Positions 26,985 to 36,674 of a DNA stretch of 64,000 nt are shown one piece after another. Numbering within the stretch: the stretch's first letter is position 1; the number at the start of each line of letters is the position of its first letter. The position numbers and the translations under genes are program-made. This DNA comes from Gammaproteobacteria bacterium MedPE (GTDB taxonomy: Bacteria; Pseudomonadota; Gammaproteobacteria; Enterobacterales; Psychrobiaceae): NCBI GenBank assembly GCA_001874365.1, contig MPDF01000003.1, positions 1-64,000 on the forward strand, in the 5' to 3' direction. Under the pieces are notes generated by a model. The model saw nothing but the letters and a program-made list of their open reading frames with translations, made no database searches and was not told the origin of the DNA.

Positions 26985-27379
26985 GATGATTGAACCGCGA
27001 CATCTGTGTACATCTTAGAAACTATCTGCCATTGGTTGTCAGACTTTATTAATCCTAAGAAATCGATGTATTTAAATTCAAATATCGGGCAATACACTTT
27101 TATCATGGCTTGATCACTAATAATATCTATTGCCAAAATTGAAAATAAATAGTCTTGTTGTAACTCCTTGGGGGTTGCTCTATTGGCAACATCTTTTAAC
27201 CATTGCTTTTTATTGCGTCGTCCACATGGTGTTATTAACCAACTTTCATTTTGAAAGATATTATCCAATAACTGCGTATCGCCGTTATACAGTCCATCGA
27301 AGTAATATTCGATAACCTGTGTTATCTGTTGAAAGTCGGATTGAGTGATATCGACTGTTGATTTAATAGATGGGCTCAT
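26981..27379 (-). CDS. NTF2-like/SnoaL-like protein
   Basis: This 132-residue protein fits the NTF2-like fold of the putative lumazine-binding or SnoaL-like type: an N-terminal helix pair (QQITQVIEYYFDGLYNGD), FQNESWLI, then three strands ending FLGLIKSDNQWQIVSKMYT. Such proteins are small-molecule-binding or isomerase-like; none of the neighbours fixes a substrate. It overlaps the GST gene by one base (TAATG) and the FrnE-like gene by four, so it sits in the middle of a coupled operon. Confidence 0.8.
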   Translation of the reverse strand: MSPSIKSTVDITQSDFQQITQVIEYYFDGLYNGDTQLLDNIFQNESWLITPCGRRNKKQWLKDVANRATPKELQQDYLFSILAIDIISDQAMIKVYCPIFEFKYIDFLGLIKSDNQWQIVSKMYTDVAVQSS

Positions 27380-27975
27380 TAGGCTTCATCACTCGCTAGC
27401 GCCGTTCGAAAGCTTGAACGAGACCTAGTTTCAAGCAGCATGTTGGTGGTTCGTTCACCAAAATTGATTGCTACTGGAAAGTAAACTCCCCAACTAGAAT
27501 AAACCGCCAACATGATATCGGCGGCTGATGGTTGATCACCACCTAAATATTGTTGCTGACTGAGTTTGTCTTCCACAACCTGCCACAACTTATTGATATG
27601 CGCTGCCGCTGCATCTAAAGCTTGTTGTTTGGCATCTTCATTACTGATGTGCTCATTGATGAAAAATAGTTTTGAATAGGCAGGATGCATGGTCGCGTTA
27701 GCAAACATGATGTGCTCTATTGCTTGTTGGCGAGCTTGTGGTTCACTTGGTAATAGGTCGTTGTCGTGCTTCTTAAGTAGATACAAAACAATAGCCGCAC
27801 CTTCCGTGAGCACTTGATCATCGATTGTTAGCGCCGGAACTGAAGCGACAGGATTAACAGTATCAAAGTCAGTAAGGGTATTAACGTTGATGACTTTAAC
27901 GGGAATAGCTAACTCATTTAAGATCGTTAACGTCGCTAAAGAGCAGGCTCCAGTTGAGTGATATAGAGAATACAT
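27379..27975 (-). CDS. Glutathione S-transferase family protein
   Basis: This is a 198-residue GST. The N-terminal thioredoxin-like domain has YHSTGACSLATLTIL (Ser/Cys near residues 11-12 where beta-class GSTs place the catalytic Cys), VASVPAL with the cis-Pro, and LTEGAAIVLYL for the glutathione gamma-glutamyl site. The C-terminal all-helical domain has QPSAADIML. It is the first gene of a four-gene operon and is divergent from a LysR regulator. Conjugation or reductive detoxification is likely; the electrophile is unknown. Confidence 0.88.
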   Translation of the reverse strand: MYSLYHSTGACSLATLTILNELAIPVKVINVNTLTDFDTVNPVASVPALTIDDQVLTEGAAIVLYLLKKHDNDLLPSEPQARQQAIEHIMFANATMHPAYSKLFFINEHISNEDAKQQALDAAAAHINKLWQVVEDKLSQQQYLGGDQPSAADIMLAVYSSWGVYFPVAINFGERTTNMLLETRSRSSFRTALASDEA

Positions 27976-28150
27976 ACAATTTCCTTAATTAGTTTGGTGG
28001 ATAGCAATTGTCTATTCGGGTTAATGACATCGACAATGGCTAAATAGTACGTCGTCTTTTTGTTCTGATATATACGAATAATGCGAACCTACTGTTCACA
28101 ATATGGAGACAATTGGTTACAGTTTGTCATTGATATTAGGTAGAGTATTT

Positions 28151-29026
28151 ATGGATAAATTAAGAGCAATAGAGTTATTTGTTAAATTGGCAAATTTGGG
28201 TAGTTTCACGAAAGTTGCAGAGCAAACCAATACGTCAAAATCGATGATTAGCAAAGAAATCCGTCGTCTGGAAGACGATTTAGGTTCACGTTTACTACAT
28301 CGTTCGACACGTAATGTCGCTTTAACTCATGTTGGGGAAGGGTATTTACAACGTGCGCGAGATATTTTAGCGCAGGTTAATGACGCTGACACCTTTGTTA
28401 GCGATTTACAAAAGAACATTAAGGGTAAACTAAAAATTAATGCGCCAATGGCGCTAGGTATTACCGATTTGTCTCACTTGTTTGCAGACTTTATCGCAGA
28501 AAACCCTGATATTGAGTTAGATATTCACTTAGGCGATGAAAGTATTGATTTGGTTGAACAGGGATTTGATTTGGGTTTTAGAGCCTCTAGTACACCAATT
28601 GATTCTAATTACGTTGGAAAGGTACTTACGCAGTTTTCCTATAAAGTCTGCGTATCGCCAGAATACTTGGCTAAGCATACGCCAATTGAGCGACCTGAAG
28701 ACTTACAACAGCACAACTGTTTTGTTTATCGTTATTTTCAAGGCAAAAATACTTGGCCCATTGATGAAGGCGTCAAAGTAAGTGGCAATCTCACCGTTAA
28801 CAATACACTTTTTATGCTCGATTTTGTTAAGAAGGGATTAGGCATTGGCTTTCTACCTGACTTTGTTTGTCAGCAAGCGATAGATAAGGGAGATGTTGTT
28901 GAAATTTTGTCTGCAACTCAGAAACCTAATTTGACGTTGTACGCGTTATATCCTGCTCGTCACTTTGTTCCCGCTAAGTTAGTGCAATGTATCGACTATC
29001 TTCAGGCGTGGTTTAAAACAGAATAA
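28151..29026 (+). CDS. LysR family transcriptional regulator
   Basis: This 291-residue LysR-type regulator has the N-terminal winged helix (LRAIELFVKLANLGSFTKVAEQ, then SKSMISKEIRRLEDDLGSRLLHRSTRNVALT) and a periplasmic-binding-protein-like effector domain. The ATG at 28151 gives the canonical LysR start; a longer frame from 28103 adds 16 unrelated residues. It is divergent from the GST operon, and this arrangement usually means that it controls that operon. A T-N11-A-type dyad lies at about 28001-28015 in the shared region. The effector is unknown. Confidence 0.9.
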   Translation: MDKLRAIELFVKLANLGSFTKVAEQTNTSKSMISKEIRRLEDDLGSRLLHRSTRNVALTHVGEGYLQRARDILAQVNDADTFVSDLQKNIKGKLKINAPMALGITDLSHLFADFIAENPDIELDIHLGDESIDLVEQGFDLGFRASSTPIDSNYVGKVLTQFSYKVCVSPEYLAKHTPIERPEDLQQHNCFVYRYFQGKNTWPIDEGVKVSGNLTVNNTLFMLDFVKKGLGIGFLPDFVCQQAIDKGDVVEILSATQKPNLTLYALYPARHFVPAKLVQCIDYLQAWFKTE

Positions 29027-29052
29027 GTAGTTGTGATAGAGGTTTTATTATA

Positions 29053-29086
29053 AAAAAAGCAGTGATGTTGCCATCACTGCTTTTTT
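29053..29086. terminator. Bidirectional terminator between lysR and rne
   Basis: AAAAAAGCAGTGATG (29053-29067) pairs perfectly with CATCACTGCTTTTTT (29072-29086) around TTGC. A/T runs on both sides serve both convergent genes. Confidence 0.9.
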
Positions 29087-29137
29087 AATGAAATACGTGA
29101 TTGTTGTTTATCTCTCTCGTATTTTATTCGCCTAAAC

Positions 29138-32100
29138 TTACTCAGCTTTTGCCAGTGTTGCACCACTTGATGCGCGGCTTGTAGCGCCGAGTGTGCTGAT
29201 GTTGCGATCGCTCTTTGCAAACTCTGCACGTTGCTCGTTTGGCATGATTGTTACTTCAATACCAGATGATACAACTTCAGCGGCTGGTGGCTTAGTTGTT
29301 GGCGCGCTTGCGAAACCTTTAACGATTGATAGCGTTGGTTTGCTTTTAGCTTTAGGCGCCGCTTCAACCACTGGGGCTTCTTCGGCGACAGCTTCAACAG
29401 GTGCTTCAACTTCAACCTGTATTTTGTCTGCTGATTCAACGACAGGTGCTTCTTCAACCACTTCAGTGATGTCTTCAGCTGTTGTTTCTACAGGCGTTTC
29501 AACAGTTTCTTCCACAATTGCTTCAACTTGAACTTGAGGAGCAGCTTCAACAACAGGTGCTTCTTCTTTCGCTTCAATAGTTTCAACAGCGACTGGTGCT
29601 TCTTCAGTCTTAGTTTCTGCTTCTACAGCAACAGGTGCTTGAGTCGTTTCTTCTACTGCTTCGACAACTGGCGCTTCTTGCACAGGTGTTTCAACAACAG
29701 GCGCTTTCTCAACACTCGCTTCAACAACAATTGCCGGTTGCTCTGACTGTGCCTTTTCTTGTTCTAACTCTTGAGCAAGCTCTTCGTTAGTCTTGATTGG
29801 GTAGCGAGCTTCAACAGCTTCGTCTGTCGTGCGTTCTTGACGATTACGACGTTGACCAGAAGAACGTAAATGGCGAGGTGAGCGACGGTTACGACGACGT
29901 TCGCCTGTTTCTTCATCTTGAGCCTTAACTTCTTGTGCTGGCGCTTCATTAACAACTGATGTTTCTTCAACAGCAGGCGCTTGTTGCGACTCTTCTCTCA
30001 CCGGCTTTTCAGCTTTTGGAGCACGTGTTTTAGGCGCTTGTTTCTCAGGCGCCGTTTCGTTTGTTACTGTGTCTTCTTGCTGCTCTACAGCGGCACCAGT
30101 ACGAACTTTCTTACGCATGTTGTTGCGACGTTGACGACGTTGAGCAACTTTTTCTTCAGCAGCTGGTGCATCAGTATTTTTGTTGTTCTCTTGCGTCTTA
30201 GCGTTGTTGTTGCGCGGTTTACGCTGCTTGTTACGACGGTTATCGTTACGCTCTTTGTGTTCGCCTGCTTCATTGCGGTTGTCGTCGCGCTGATTGCGGT
30301 TGTCATTCTCGTCATTGTTACGCTTGTTCTGATTTGAATTACGGTTGCGATTGCGGTTGCGATTACGGTTGCGATTACGTGGACGTTGTGGTTTTTCTTT
30401 AACTTCTTGAACTTCTTCTTCAGCAATGAACAAACCTTTGATGGTCTTAAGGATGCGTGAGAATAGTGAAGGTTTTTCTTCTTCTTTCTTAACGCTTGGC
30501 TTATGACTTGGTTTTTTCGGCGCTGGTGTTTCTTTAACTTCCGGGGCCTTAGGCTCTGGTGCAGTAACGTTTGCTGGTGCTGAAATACCTTTCAGTACTG
30601 GTTCGTTTTTGCTAATGCTTGATTTTAATAAACGAGACTCGTATTGCTCTTCGTTATCGCCATCTTTCACTAAATCGTATGTTGCAGCCGTTACTGTGTC
30701 GTCATTGCGATGACGAATCACTTCGTAATGTGGTGTTTCAAGGTTCACGTTTGGCACGATAACAACGTCAACATTGTGGCGAGTTTCGATAACGCGAATT
30801 GCTTTACGCTTCTCATTAAGCAAGTAAGCAGCAACATTGACAGGAACCTGCGCTTCAATTTGCGATGTTGAATCTTTAATGGCTTCTTCTTCCATTAAAC
30901 GCAAGATTGACAGGGCTAGAGATTCAGTTCCACGAATGGTGCCTTGGCCTGTACAGCGCGGACATATGTGGGTGCTAGATTCGCCTAAACTTGGGCGAAT
31001 ACGTTGACGTGACATTTCCATTAAACCAAAGCGAGAAATGCGACCTACTTGGATTTTTGCGCGGTCAACTTTTAGCGCGTCACGTAGTTTGTTTTCTACG
31101 TCACGTTGGTGTTTTGTTGAGTTCATATCGATGTAGTCGATAACCACTAAACCACCTAAATCACGTAGTCGTAATTGACGAGCAATTTCAACAGACGCTT
31201 CAAGGTTGGTGTTAAACGCGGTTTCTTCAATATCGCCGCCTTTAGTAGCACGTGCCGAGTTGATATCGATAGACGTTAATGCTTCTGTTGGATCAATCAC
31301 GATCGAGCCACCAGATGGTAGGCGCACTTCACGTTGGAACGCCGATTCAATTTGCGTTTCAATTTGATAGTGAGTGAATAACGGCACTTCACCGGTGTAA
31401 TGCTTGATACGGTTTAAGTAATCAGGACGCACAACGCTGATATGCTCACGTGCACTTTCGTATACGCGTGGGTGGTCAATTAAGATTTCACCGATATCAC
31501 GACGTAAATAATCACGCATTGCACGAACAATCACGTTACTTTCTTGGTGAATTAAAAACGGAGCAGGACGAGAGTCCGCAGCGCCTTTGATAGAACGCCA
31601 GTGATTCTCTAGGATATCTAAATCGTATTGTAATTCTTCAGACGCTTTACCAACACCCGCTGTACGAACGATTACGCCCATACCTTTTGGCATCGTTAAC
31701 GCTGATAATGCGGCTTTAAGCTGTGTGCGTTCTTCGCCTTCAATGCGACGTGAAATACCGCCAGCACGAGGGTTATTTGGCATTAATACCAAGTAGCCAC
31801 CCGCCAAACTGATAAATGTAGTTAGTGCAGCACCTTTATTGCCACGCTCTTCTTTATCAATTTGAACAATAACTTCTTGGCCTTCTTTGATAACGTCTTT
31901 AATGCTTGGACGTCCTTTAAAAGAATAGCCTTCAGGGAAATAATCACGCGAAATTTCTTTCAGTGGTAGGAAACCATGACGCTCAACCCCGTAATCTACA
32001 AATGCTGCTTCTAGACTAGGCTCTACGCGAGTGATTTTACCCTTGTAGATGTTGGCTTTGGTTTGTTCATGACCGGGACTTTCAATATCTAGGTCGTACA

Positions 32101-32170
32101 GGTTTTGGCCGTCGACTAAGGCGACGCGCAACTCTTCTGACTGAGTTGCATTAATTAACATTCTTCTCAT
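29138..32170 (-). CDS. rne: Ribonuclease E
   Basis: RNase E is the essential endonuclease of the RNA degradosome, acting on mRNA turnover and rRNA/tRNA processing at the inner membrane. The 1010-residue product has the catalytic half (residues about 1-530): an S1 domain ([22 protein letters not shown]), the 5' sensor, the DNase-I-like core ([17 protein letters not shown] and [17 protein letters not shown] with the catalytic Asp pair), and the zinc link CPRCTGQG. The C-terminal half is disordered: an Arg/Asn-rich RNA-binding block with six RN repeats in a row, then an acidic tail rich in APVVE repeats. Start [10 protein letters not shown] matches E. coli [11 protein letters not shown] structured leader lies upstream. 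Confidence 0.97.
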   Translation of the reverse strand: MRRMLINATQSEELRVALVDGQNLYDLDIESPGHEQTKANIYKGKITRVEPSLEAAFVDYGVERHGFLPLKEISRDYFPEGYSFKGRPSIKDVIKEGQEVIVQIDKEERGNKGAALTTFISLAGGYLVLMPNNPRAGGISRRIEGEERTQLKAALSALTMPKGMGVIVRTAGVGKASEELQYDLDILENHWRSIKGAADSRPAPFLIHQESNVIVRAMRDYLRRDIGEILIDHPRVYESAREHISVVRPDYLNRIKHYTGEVPLFTHYQIETQIESAFQREVRLPSGGSIVIDPTEALTSIDINSARATKGGDIEETAFNTNLEASVEIARQLRLRDLGGLVVIDYIDMNSTKHQRDVENKLRDALKVDRAKIQVGRISRFGLMEMSRQRIRPSLGESSTHICPRCTGQGTIRGTESLALSILRLMEEEAIKDSTSQIEAQVPVNVAAYLLNEKRKAIRVIETRHNVDVVIVPNVNLETPHYEVIRHRNDDTVTAATYDLVKDGDNEEQYESRLLKSSISKNEPVLKGISAPANVTAPEPKAPEVKETPAPKKPSHKPSVKKEEEKPSLFSRILKTIKGLFIAEEEVQEVKEKPQRPRNRNRNRNRNRNRNSNQNKRNNDENDNRNQRDDNRNEAGEHKERNDNRRNKQRKPRNNNAKTQENNKNTDAPAAEEKVAQRRQRRNNMRKKVRTGAAVEQQEDTVTNETAPEKQAPKTRAPKAEKPVREESQQAPAVEETSVVNEAPAQEVKAQDEETGERRRNRRSPRHLRSSGQRRNRQERTTDEAVEARYPIKTNEELAQELEQEKAQSEQPAIVVEASVEKAPVVETPVQEAPVVEAVEETTQAPVAVEAETKTEEAPVAVETIEAKEEAPVVEAAPQVQVEAIVEETVETPVETTAEDITEVVEEAPVVESADKIQVEVEAPVEAVAEEAPVVEAAPKAKSKPTLSIVKGFASAPTTKPPAAEVVSSGIEVTIMPNEQRAEFAKSDRNISTLGATSRASSGATLAKAE

Positions 32171-32475
32171 TTGGAAGCTCATCCATTGTGAGTTACCAAA
32201 CAATCAAGTTGTGGCTGTCCGGAGCCTTTATGTACAATCTCGCGATTGGGCTAAGGCGCATTCTAAACGTAAGACTAATTTTTACGTGCTTGATTTAGCT
32301 AATAAAATAACTGTGATTACCGTTTTTAGTAACATTGTCTACAGTCTATTATCTTCAAAATCTAGTAATTACTAGATGAGCTAAATAATTCCTGCTTGCC
32401 ATTAGTGCAGGCAAGCGGCTAAGCGTCGTTTTTATTTATCCATTGTAAAGGGCAATTGGCCATTCACAATGTTGA
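32171..32475 (-). promoter_or_regulatory. Structured rne leader or promoter region
   Basis: The 782-bp rne-rluC gap is divergent. Near rne it holds three structures: a perfect 16-bp palindrome TCTAGTAATTACTAGA (32361-32376), a hairpin GCTTGCC/GGCAAGC (32394-32416), and a CATTGT/ACAATG hairpin with an inner GGC/GCC stem (32441-32471). E. coli rne has a long structured 5' leader that mediates autoregulation; a similar role here is inference. From 32476 to 32940 I see no convincing gene; a 101-codon frame at 32469-32774 looks like chance. Confidence 0.45.
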
Positions 32476-32939
32476 GCATTTGGCTCAAATTCTGTCTATT
32501 TGATAATGGACACGTCATCTCGACGATTCATTATTTGCCGGTAAAAACCTACGGGCTGACTATTTTAGCAACGGTTTTACTATTAAAGGCGAGTCATCAT
32601 TTGTCACTGATGTCATCGCAAAAACTATTTTTTGTATTCTTGCAGGTATTCACGCCACAGTGCTTTCAACATTGTTATTTGTGCAAACAAAGTTTTAGCT
32701 TGTTGTTTCTTAACGCTATTATTAGCGAATTTGTTCAGCGTTTGTATGCCTTAATTGAGAAAATATCAAAATAAACCTACAAGAACACCCAATTATCACA
32801 CTAATTGGGCCCAATCGCTACCAATACTTTTGAATAAAGTGAGGAACAGAAATTTAACCGATTGCTCATTTCTCATTGTTTTAAGTGACGGACGGCGCTA
32901 AAAGTTTATTTTATTGCGGTGCCAAACATTTGATTGATG

Positions 32940-32952
32940 TACAATGCGCGCC
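32940..32952 (+). promoter_or_regulatory. Predicted -10 and GC-rich discriminator of rluC
   Basis: A TACAAT -10 box (32940-32945) is followed by GCGCGCC and then the rluC ATG at 32953, so transcription would start almost at the start codon. No Shine-Dalgarno sequence is seen. The -35 element is weak (TTGCGG at 32914, spacing 20). Confidence 0.4.
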
Positions 32953-33912
32953 ATGAATGAAAAACAACCACAAGTCGCGGCAAAAGTGCAGTTTGTCACT
33001 ATTGATGACAATCATGCTGGCCAGCGCATCGACAATTTCTTGGTAACCTTTTTAAAAGGCGTACCTAAAAGCCGTGTTTATCGTATTTTGCGTAAAGGCG
33101 AAGTTCGCGTAAATAAAAAACGTGTAAAACCTGTTTATCGTCTAAACGACGGTGATATTGTGCGCGTCCCACCCATTCGTATGGACGAAGAAAAAGAGCT
33201 GCCAAATGCAAAACTTGAAAAAGTAGCGTCGCTTGAAAAGCACATTATCTTTGAAGACAAATACCTTATTGTGATGAATAAACCTTCTGGTATTGCAGTG
33301 CATGGCGGTAGTGGTTTGAAGTTTGGTTTAATCGAAGGATTACGTGCGTTGCGTCCTGACGCTAAATCACTCGAACTTGTTCACCGGCTTGATCGCGATA
33401 CCTCGGGGTGTATTTTAATTGCTAAGCGTCGTAGTACATTACGTGCATTACACGAGCAATTACGTGAAAAAACGGTTGAGAAAAACTACCTCGCCTTAGT
33501 AAAAGGTCAATGGCGTAAAGAAGATAAAGCCGTTAATGCACCGCTTCTTAAAAATACTGTTGCTTCAGGCGAGCGTATTGTTCGTGTAAATCCTGAAGGT
33601 AAAGATAGTTACACCAAGTTTAAAATTGTACAGCGTTTTGAAGATTGTACGCTAATTCAAGCGAGTCCAGTCACTGGGCGTACGCATCAAATTCGCGTTC
33701 ATACCCTACATGCTGGGCACCCAATTGCTGGTGATGATAAATACGGTGATAAAGCGTTTGATAAGACAATGAAAGCTCATGGTTTAAATCGTTTGTTTTT
33801 ACATTCTGCTAGCGTGCGTTTTTTCCATCCTAATGAAGAAACGACTATGTTTTTTGAAGCGCCATTTGATGATGCCCTCAAGAATACTGTCACGGCTTTG
33901 AGAAAGACCTAG
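32953..33912 (+). CDS. rluC: 23S rRNA pseudouridine synthase RluC
   Basis: RluC makes pseudouridines 955, 2504 and 2580 in E. coli 23S rRNA. The 319-residue product has the N-terminal S4-type RNA-binding domain ([26 protein letters not shown]) and the catalytic domain with the Asp-containing motif HRLDRDTSG, followed by [15 protein letters not shown] and [12 protein letters not shown]. Match to E. coli is extensive. The gene is divergent from rne, the conserved enteric order. The ATG at 32953 is preferred over 32944 by alignment to E. coli and the promoter position. A near-leaderless mRNA is predicted. Confidence 0.96.
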   Translation: MNEKQPQVAAKVQFVTIDDNHAGQRIDNFLVTFLKGVPKSRVYRILRKGEVRVNKKRVKPVYRLNDGDIVRVPPIRMDEEKELPNAKLEKVASLEKHIIFEDKYLIVMNKPSGIAVHGGSGLKFGLIEGLRALRPDAKSLELVHRLDRDTSGCILIAKRRSTLRALHEQLREKTVEKNYLALVKGQWRKEDKAVNAPLLKNTVASGERIVRVNPEGKDSYTKFKIVQRFEDCTLIQASPVTGRTHQIRVHTLHAGHPIAGDDKYGDKAFDKTMKAHGLNRLFLHSASVRFFHPNEETTMFFEAPFDDALKNTVTALRKT

Positions 33913-33915
33913 TTG

Positions 33916-34590
33916 ATGACAATGAATAATGAATTGAAATTAGTTATCTTTGATTGGGATGGCACAGTAATGGATTCGGTGGCGAAGATTGTTGATTCAA
34001 TGCAAATCGCTGCCCGGCGAGAAGGGCTTAGTGTCCCTTCTGTACAAGCTGTTAAAGACATTATTGGTTTGAGTTTAGCACCGGCGTTAAAGCAATTGTT
34101 TGGTGAATTGAATCAGCAACAAGTCGACGACATGGCACTTTTTTATAAAGAAGCTTATTTAGCACTCGATAAAAAACCAAGTGCATTGTTTGATGGCATT
34201 GTGGATGTATTTGACTCGTTAAAAAATCGCAATATTAAGATTGCGGTGGCAACGGGGAAATCACGTGTTGGATTGAATCGTTTGATTGAACAAACCGGGT
34301 TAGGGCACTTTTTCTGTGACAGCATGACTGCTGATGAAGCCGAATCTAAGCCGCATCCTCAAATGATTGATGACATTGTTGACCGCCAAGGTGTTGATAA
34401 ATCACAGGTAGTAATGGTTGGTGATTCGATTTTAGATTTAACCATGGCCAACAATGCTGGTGTGAAAGCGCTGGGGGTTAGTTATGGCGCTCACGATAAA
34501 GCGAAATTGCTTACGCGAGAGCCAATGGCTGTCGTCGATAAAGCAGCTGAATTATTAGACTATCTTGACGCTAAACCTATTGTGGCGTAA
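33916..34590 (+). CDS. HAD family hydrolase (phosphoglycolate phosphatase-like)
   Basis: This 224-residue HAD-superfamily hydrolase has motif I DWDGTVMDS (nucleophile Asp and general acid Asp), motif II in VATGKSR, the Lys of motif III in ESKPHPQMI, and motif IV VMVGDSILDLTMA. In E. coli the gene after rluC (yceF region) differs, but an HAD phosphatase after rluC is common in Alteromonadales and Vibrio. It starts within 4 nt of the rluC stop, so cotranscription is very likely. It ends by overlapping the convergent glycerate kinase by 14 nt. The substrate is unknown. Confidence 0.88.
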   Translation: MTMNNELKLVIFDWDGTVMDSVAKIVDSMQIAARREGLSVPSVQAVKDIIGLSLAPALKQLFGELNQQQVDDMALFYKEAYLALDKKPSALFDGIVDVFDSLKNRNIKIAVATGKSRVGLNRLIEQTGLGHFFCDSMTADEAESKPHPQMIDDIVDRQGVDKSQVVMVGDSILDLTMANNAGVKALGVSYGAHDKAKLLTREPMAVVDKAAELLDYLDAKPIVA

Positions 34591-35845
34591 TCATAATCGC
34601 CCGAAAATCGTTAACGTTGGTATGGGTCGGCCCTGTGATAATTAAATCATTGAGTGCATTAAAAACGCGGTAGCTATCAAAAGTGGCTATCGCGTTTTTT
34701 ATATCTAGGTTGTGGCTTTTTGCGCGCTTTAATGTCGATTCATCAATAAAAGCACCTGCGACATCAACGCTGCCGTCTATGCCGTCTGTATCGCAGGCGA
34801 GGGCACAGATGCCTTCTTCGCCATTTAATGCCTTGGCTAGGCACAATAAATAATGTTGGTTTGGGCCCCCATCACCTGTCGCATTGTTATCTAATGTGAC
34901 GGTGAGTTCACCTCCCGAGATCAACAACGTTGGCTTATCATTTCTCTTGGCAGCAATGGCTAATTGGGCATGTTTATTGGCGATAGTGTTAGCATCACCT
35001 GTTAACTCATAATCAATGATTTCAATGTAATAGTGTGTTGTATCAATGGTTGATATCGCATGATCGATAGCTTGTTTGGCATTGGCAATGATTGATAGGC
35101 GATGGCGCGTTGCTGCTTCGTCACGTTTATTGTTCCTGTCATTTGATGCATTATGCTGGGTTAACGCTGCAATCACTTGCGGCATTGGTGTCCACTGGTA
35201 CTTATCTAAAATCGCTAATGCATCGATGGGTGTCGATTCACTAGGTAAGGTTGGCCCTGACGCAATAATATGTGGATTGTCGCCGACAACATCGGAAATG
35301 ACAAAAGTATGACTCGATCCTGTAATAGCTTGAGCTAACTTTCCACCTTTGATATCAGATAGATGCATACGCACCGTATTAATTTCGTTAATAGGCGCGC
35401 CACATGACAGTAGAAATTGATTGATGGCAACCTTGTCGTTGAGGGAAATACCCTGACACGGTAAAGAAAGTAGCGCAGAGCCGCCTCCTGATAAGAGAAA
35501 GATCACTGGCGTGTTACTATCGGCAGCCTTGGCAATCGACAGAATTTGCGTAGCTGCTTGCATGCTGTATTTATCTGGTAGCGGATGACCGCCTTTTAAA
35601 ATCTTTACATTACCAATGTTATCGTGCTCACTATATCCGTGACGGCAGACAACTGCGCCGTAACAACAGTCGCCAAAATAATCGACCATCACCTGTGCCA
35701 TTTCAACACTGGCCTTACCTGCGCCTAGCACACACACTTTATCTTGGATAGATAAGGTATTGAGATGCGGTGTTAAACAAGCGCGGGGGAGACTCGCACT
35801 CACCGCTTGCGTAAACAACTGATATAAGAAATGTTTGTTGTCCAT
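34577..35845 (-). CDS. Glycerate 2-kinase (GckA/TtuD, MOFRL family)
   Basis: This 422-residue protein belongs to the glycerate 2-kinase family (GckA/TtuD type), which phosphorylates D-glycerate to 2-phosphoglycerate. Visible family blocks are VCVLGAGKASVEMA, ILKGGHPLPD, FLLSGGGSALLSLP with NTVRMHLSDIKGGKLA, ISDVVGDNPHIIASGPT, and the MOFRL-type C-terminus TLLISGGELTVTL with GDGGPNQHYLL and ACDTDGIDGSVDVAGA. Its 3' end overlaps the HAD gene on the other strand by 14 nt, leaving no room for an intergenic terminator. No hydroxypyruvate or tartrate genes are nearby. Confidence 0.9.
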   Translation of the reverse strand: MDNKHFLYQLFTQAVSASLPRACLTPHLNTLSIQDKVCVLGAGKASVEMAQVMVDYFGDCCYGAVVCRHGYSEHDNIGNVKILKGGHPLPDKYSMQAATQILSIAKAADSNTPVIFLLSGGGSALLSLPCQGISLNDKVAINQFLLSCGAPINEINTVRMHLSDIKGGKLAQAITGSSHTFVISDVVGDNPHIIASGPTLPSESTPIDALAILDKYQWTPMPQVIAALTQHNASNDRNNKRDEAATRHRLSIIANAKQAIDHAISTIDTTHYYIEIIDYELTGDANTIANKHAQLAIAAKRNDKPTLLISGGELTVTLDNNATGDGGPNQHYLLCLAKALNGEEGICALACDTDGIDGSVDVAGAFIDESTLKRAKSHNLDIKNAIATFDSYRVFNALNDLIITGPTHTNVNDFRAIMITPQ

Positions 35846-35926
35846 TGGTTATCCAAAACTAATGCGTATCGGTTGAGATTATTTAGGCCTTTTAAAAAAT
35901 GTGGAATAAAGAGTGATAACACGCAG

Positions 35927-36532
35927 CTACTTTAGCTGTGCCAATACATTCATGCCTTCATTATTTAACATATCTATCAAGGTAATAAGTGGCAGACCAA
36001 TCAGGGTATTTGGATCCTTACCTTCTAGACGTTCAAATAGTGCAATGCCCAATCCTTCACTTTTGAAACTACCAGCGCAATTGTAAGGTTCTTCAGATGT
36101 TAAATAGCCCGTAATCATGACATCTGTTAACTCTCTAAAATGTACATGAAAAGGTTCAACCACGACTTGATGTTTTTTGGTACCACTATTATATAAGCAC
36201 AAGCCCGTATAAAAGGTGATAACTTGACCGCTAGCACGGCGTAGTTGTGCAAATGCATTGTCGAAGTTATGTGGTTTGCCTACTATTTCATCGTTTATGA
36301 CAGCAACTTGATCACCGCCGATGATCAAATGATCGTTAAATTGATCCTCACAAGCTTTTGCCTTAGCAAGCGCCAAACGCTCTACTAGCGCGGGCGCCGT
36401 CTCATTTGGGCGTGACGTTTCATCGACATTGGGCTTTGCACAGTCAAAAGATAGCATTAATTTTTGGAGAATTTGCTGACGAAATGGTGAAGTTGATGCT
36501 AGAATCAGCGGTCGGTTTAAGGTCTTGTTCAT
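35927..36532 (-). CDS. Maf-like nucleotide pyrophosphatase (YceF-type)
   Basis: This 201-residue Maf-family protein hydrolyses non-canonical nucleoside triphosphates; the E. coli YceF branch acts on 7-methyl-GTP. Visible are ILASTSPFRQQIL (the N-terminal phosphate loop with Ser and Arg), DETSRPNETA, IIGGDQVAVINDEIVGKP (catalytic Asp) and the C-terminal NTLIGLPLITLIDML. It is divergent from yceD, as in the E. coli yceF-yceD arrangement, which favours the YceF assignment. No Shine-Dalgarno sequence is visible. Confidence 0.9.
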   Translation of the reverse strand: MNKTLNRPLILASTSPFRQQILQKLMLSFDCAKPNVDETSRPNETAPALVERLALAKAKACEDQFNDHLIIGGDQVAVINDEIVGKPHNFDNAFAQLRRASGQVITFYTGLCLYNSGTKKHQVVVEPFHVHFRELTDVMITGYLTSEEPYNCAGSFKSEGLGIALFERLEGKDPNTLIGLPLITLIDMLNNEGMNVLAQLK

Positions 36533-36637
36533 AAGCGTATAGTCGTTGATTTTATAACCGTTTTTAGGTGTGATGGCTTAATTTTCGTTAAGTTTATCAT
36601 GAGATATAAAAAAACCATTAGTTTTAAGGATTTTCCT

Positions 36638-36664
36638 TTGACTAGTGGCATTATGATCTATAAG
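36638..36664 (+). promoter_or_regulatory. Predicted promoter of the yceD-rpmF-fab cluster
   Basis: TTGACT (36638-36643) and TATAAG (36659-36664) are spaced by 15 bp, shorter than ideal, followed by the GC-rich stretch GCGCGACC. The predicted start is about 36671, only a few nucleotides before the yceD ATG. Confidence 0.4.
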
Positions 36665-36674
36665 ATGCGCGACC

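Noticed and set aside
29193-30426. Several long frames opposite or out of frame with the RNase E tail (Ser/Thr-rich, Phe/Arg-rich)
   Set aside because: They are shadows of the repetitive, skewed codon use in rne; none has family features.
32469-32774. 101-codon frame in the rne-rluC gap
   Set aside because: No ribosome site, odd composition, and it overlaps structured rne leader DNA. It reads as a chance frame.
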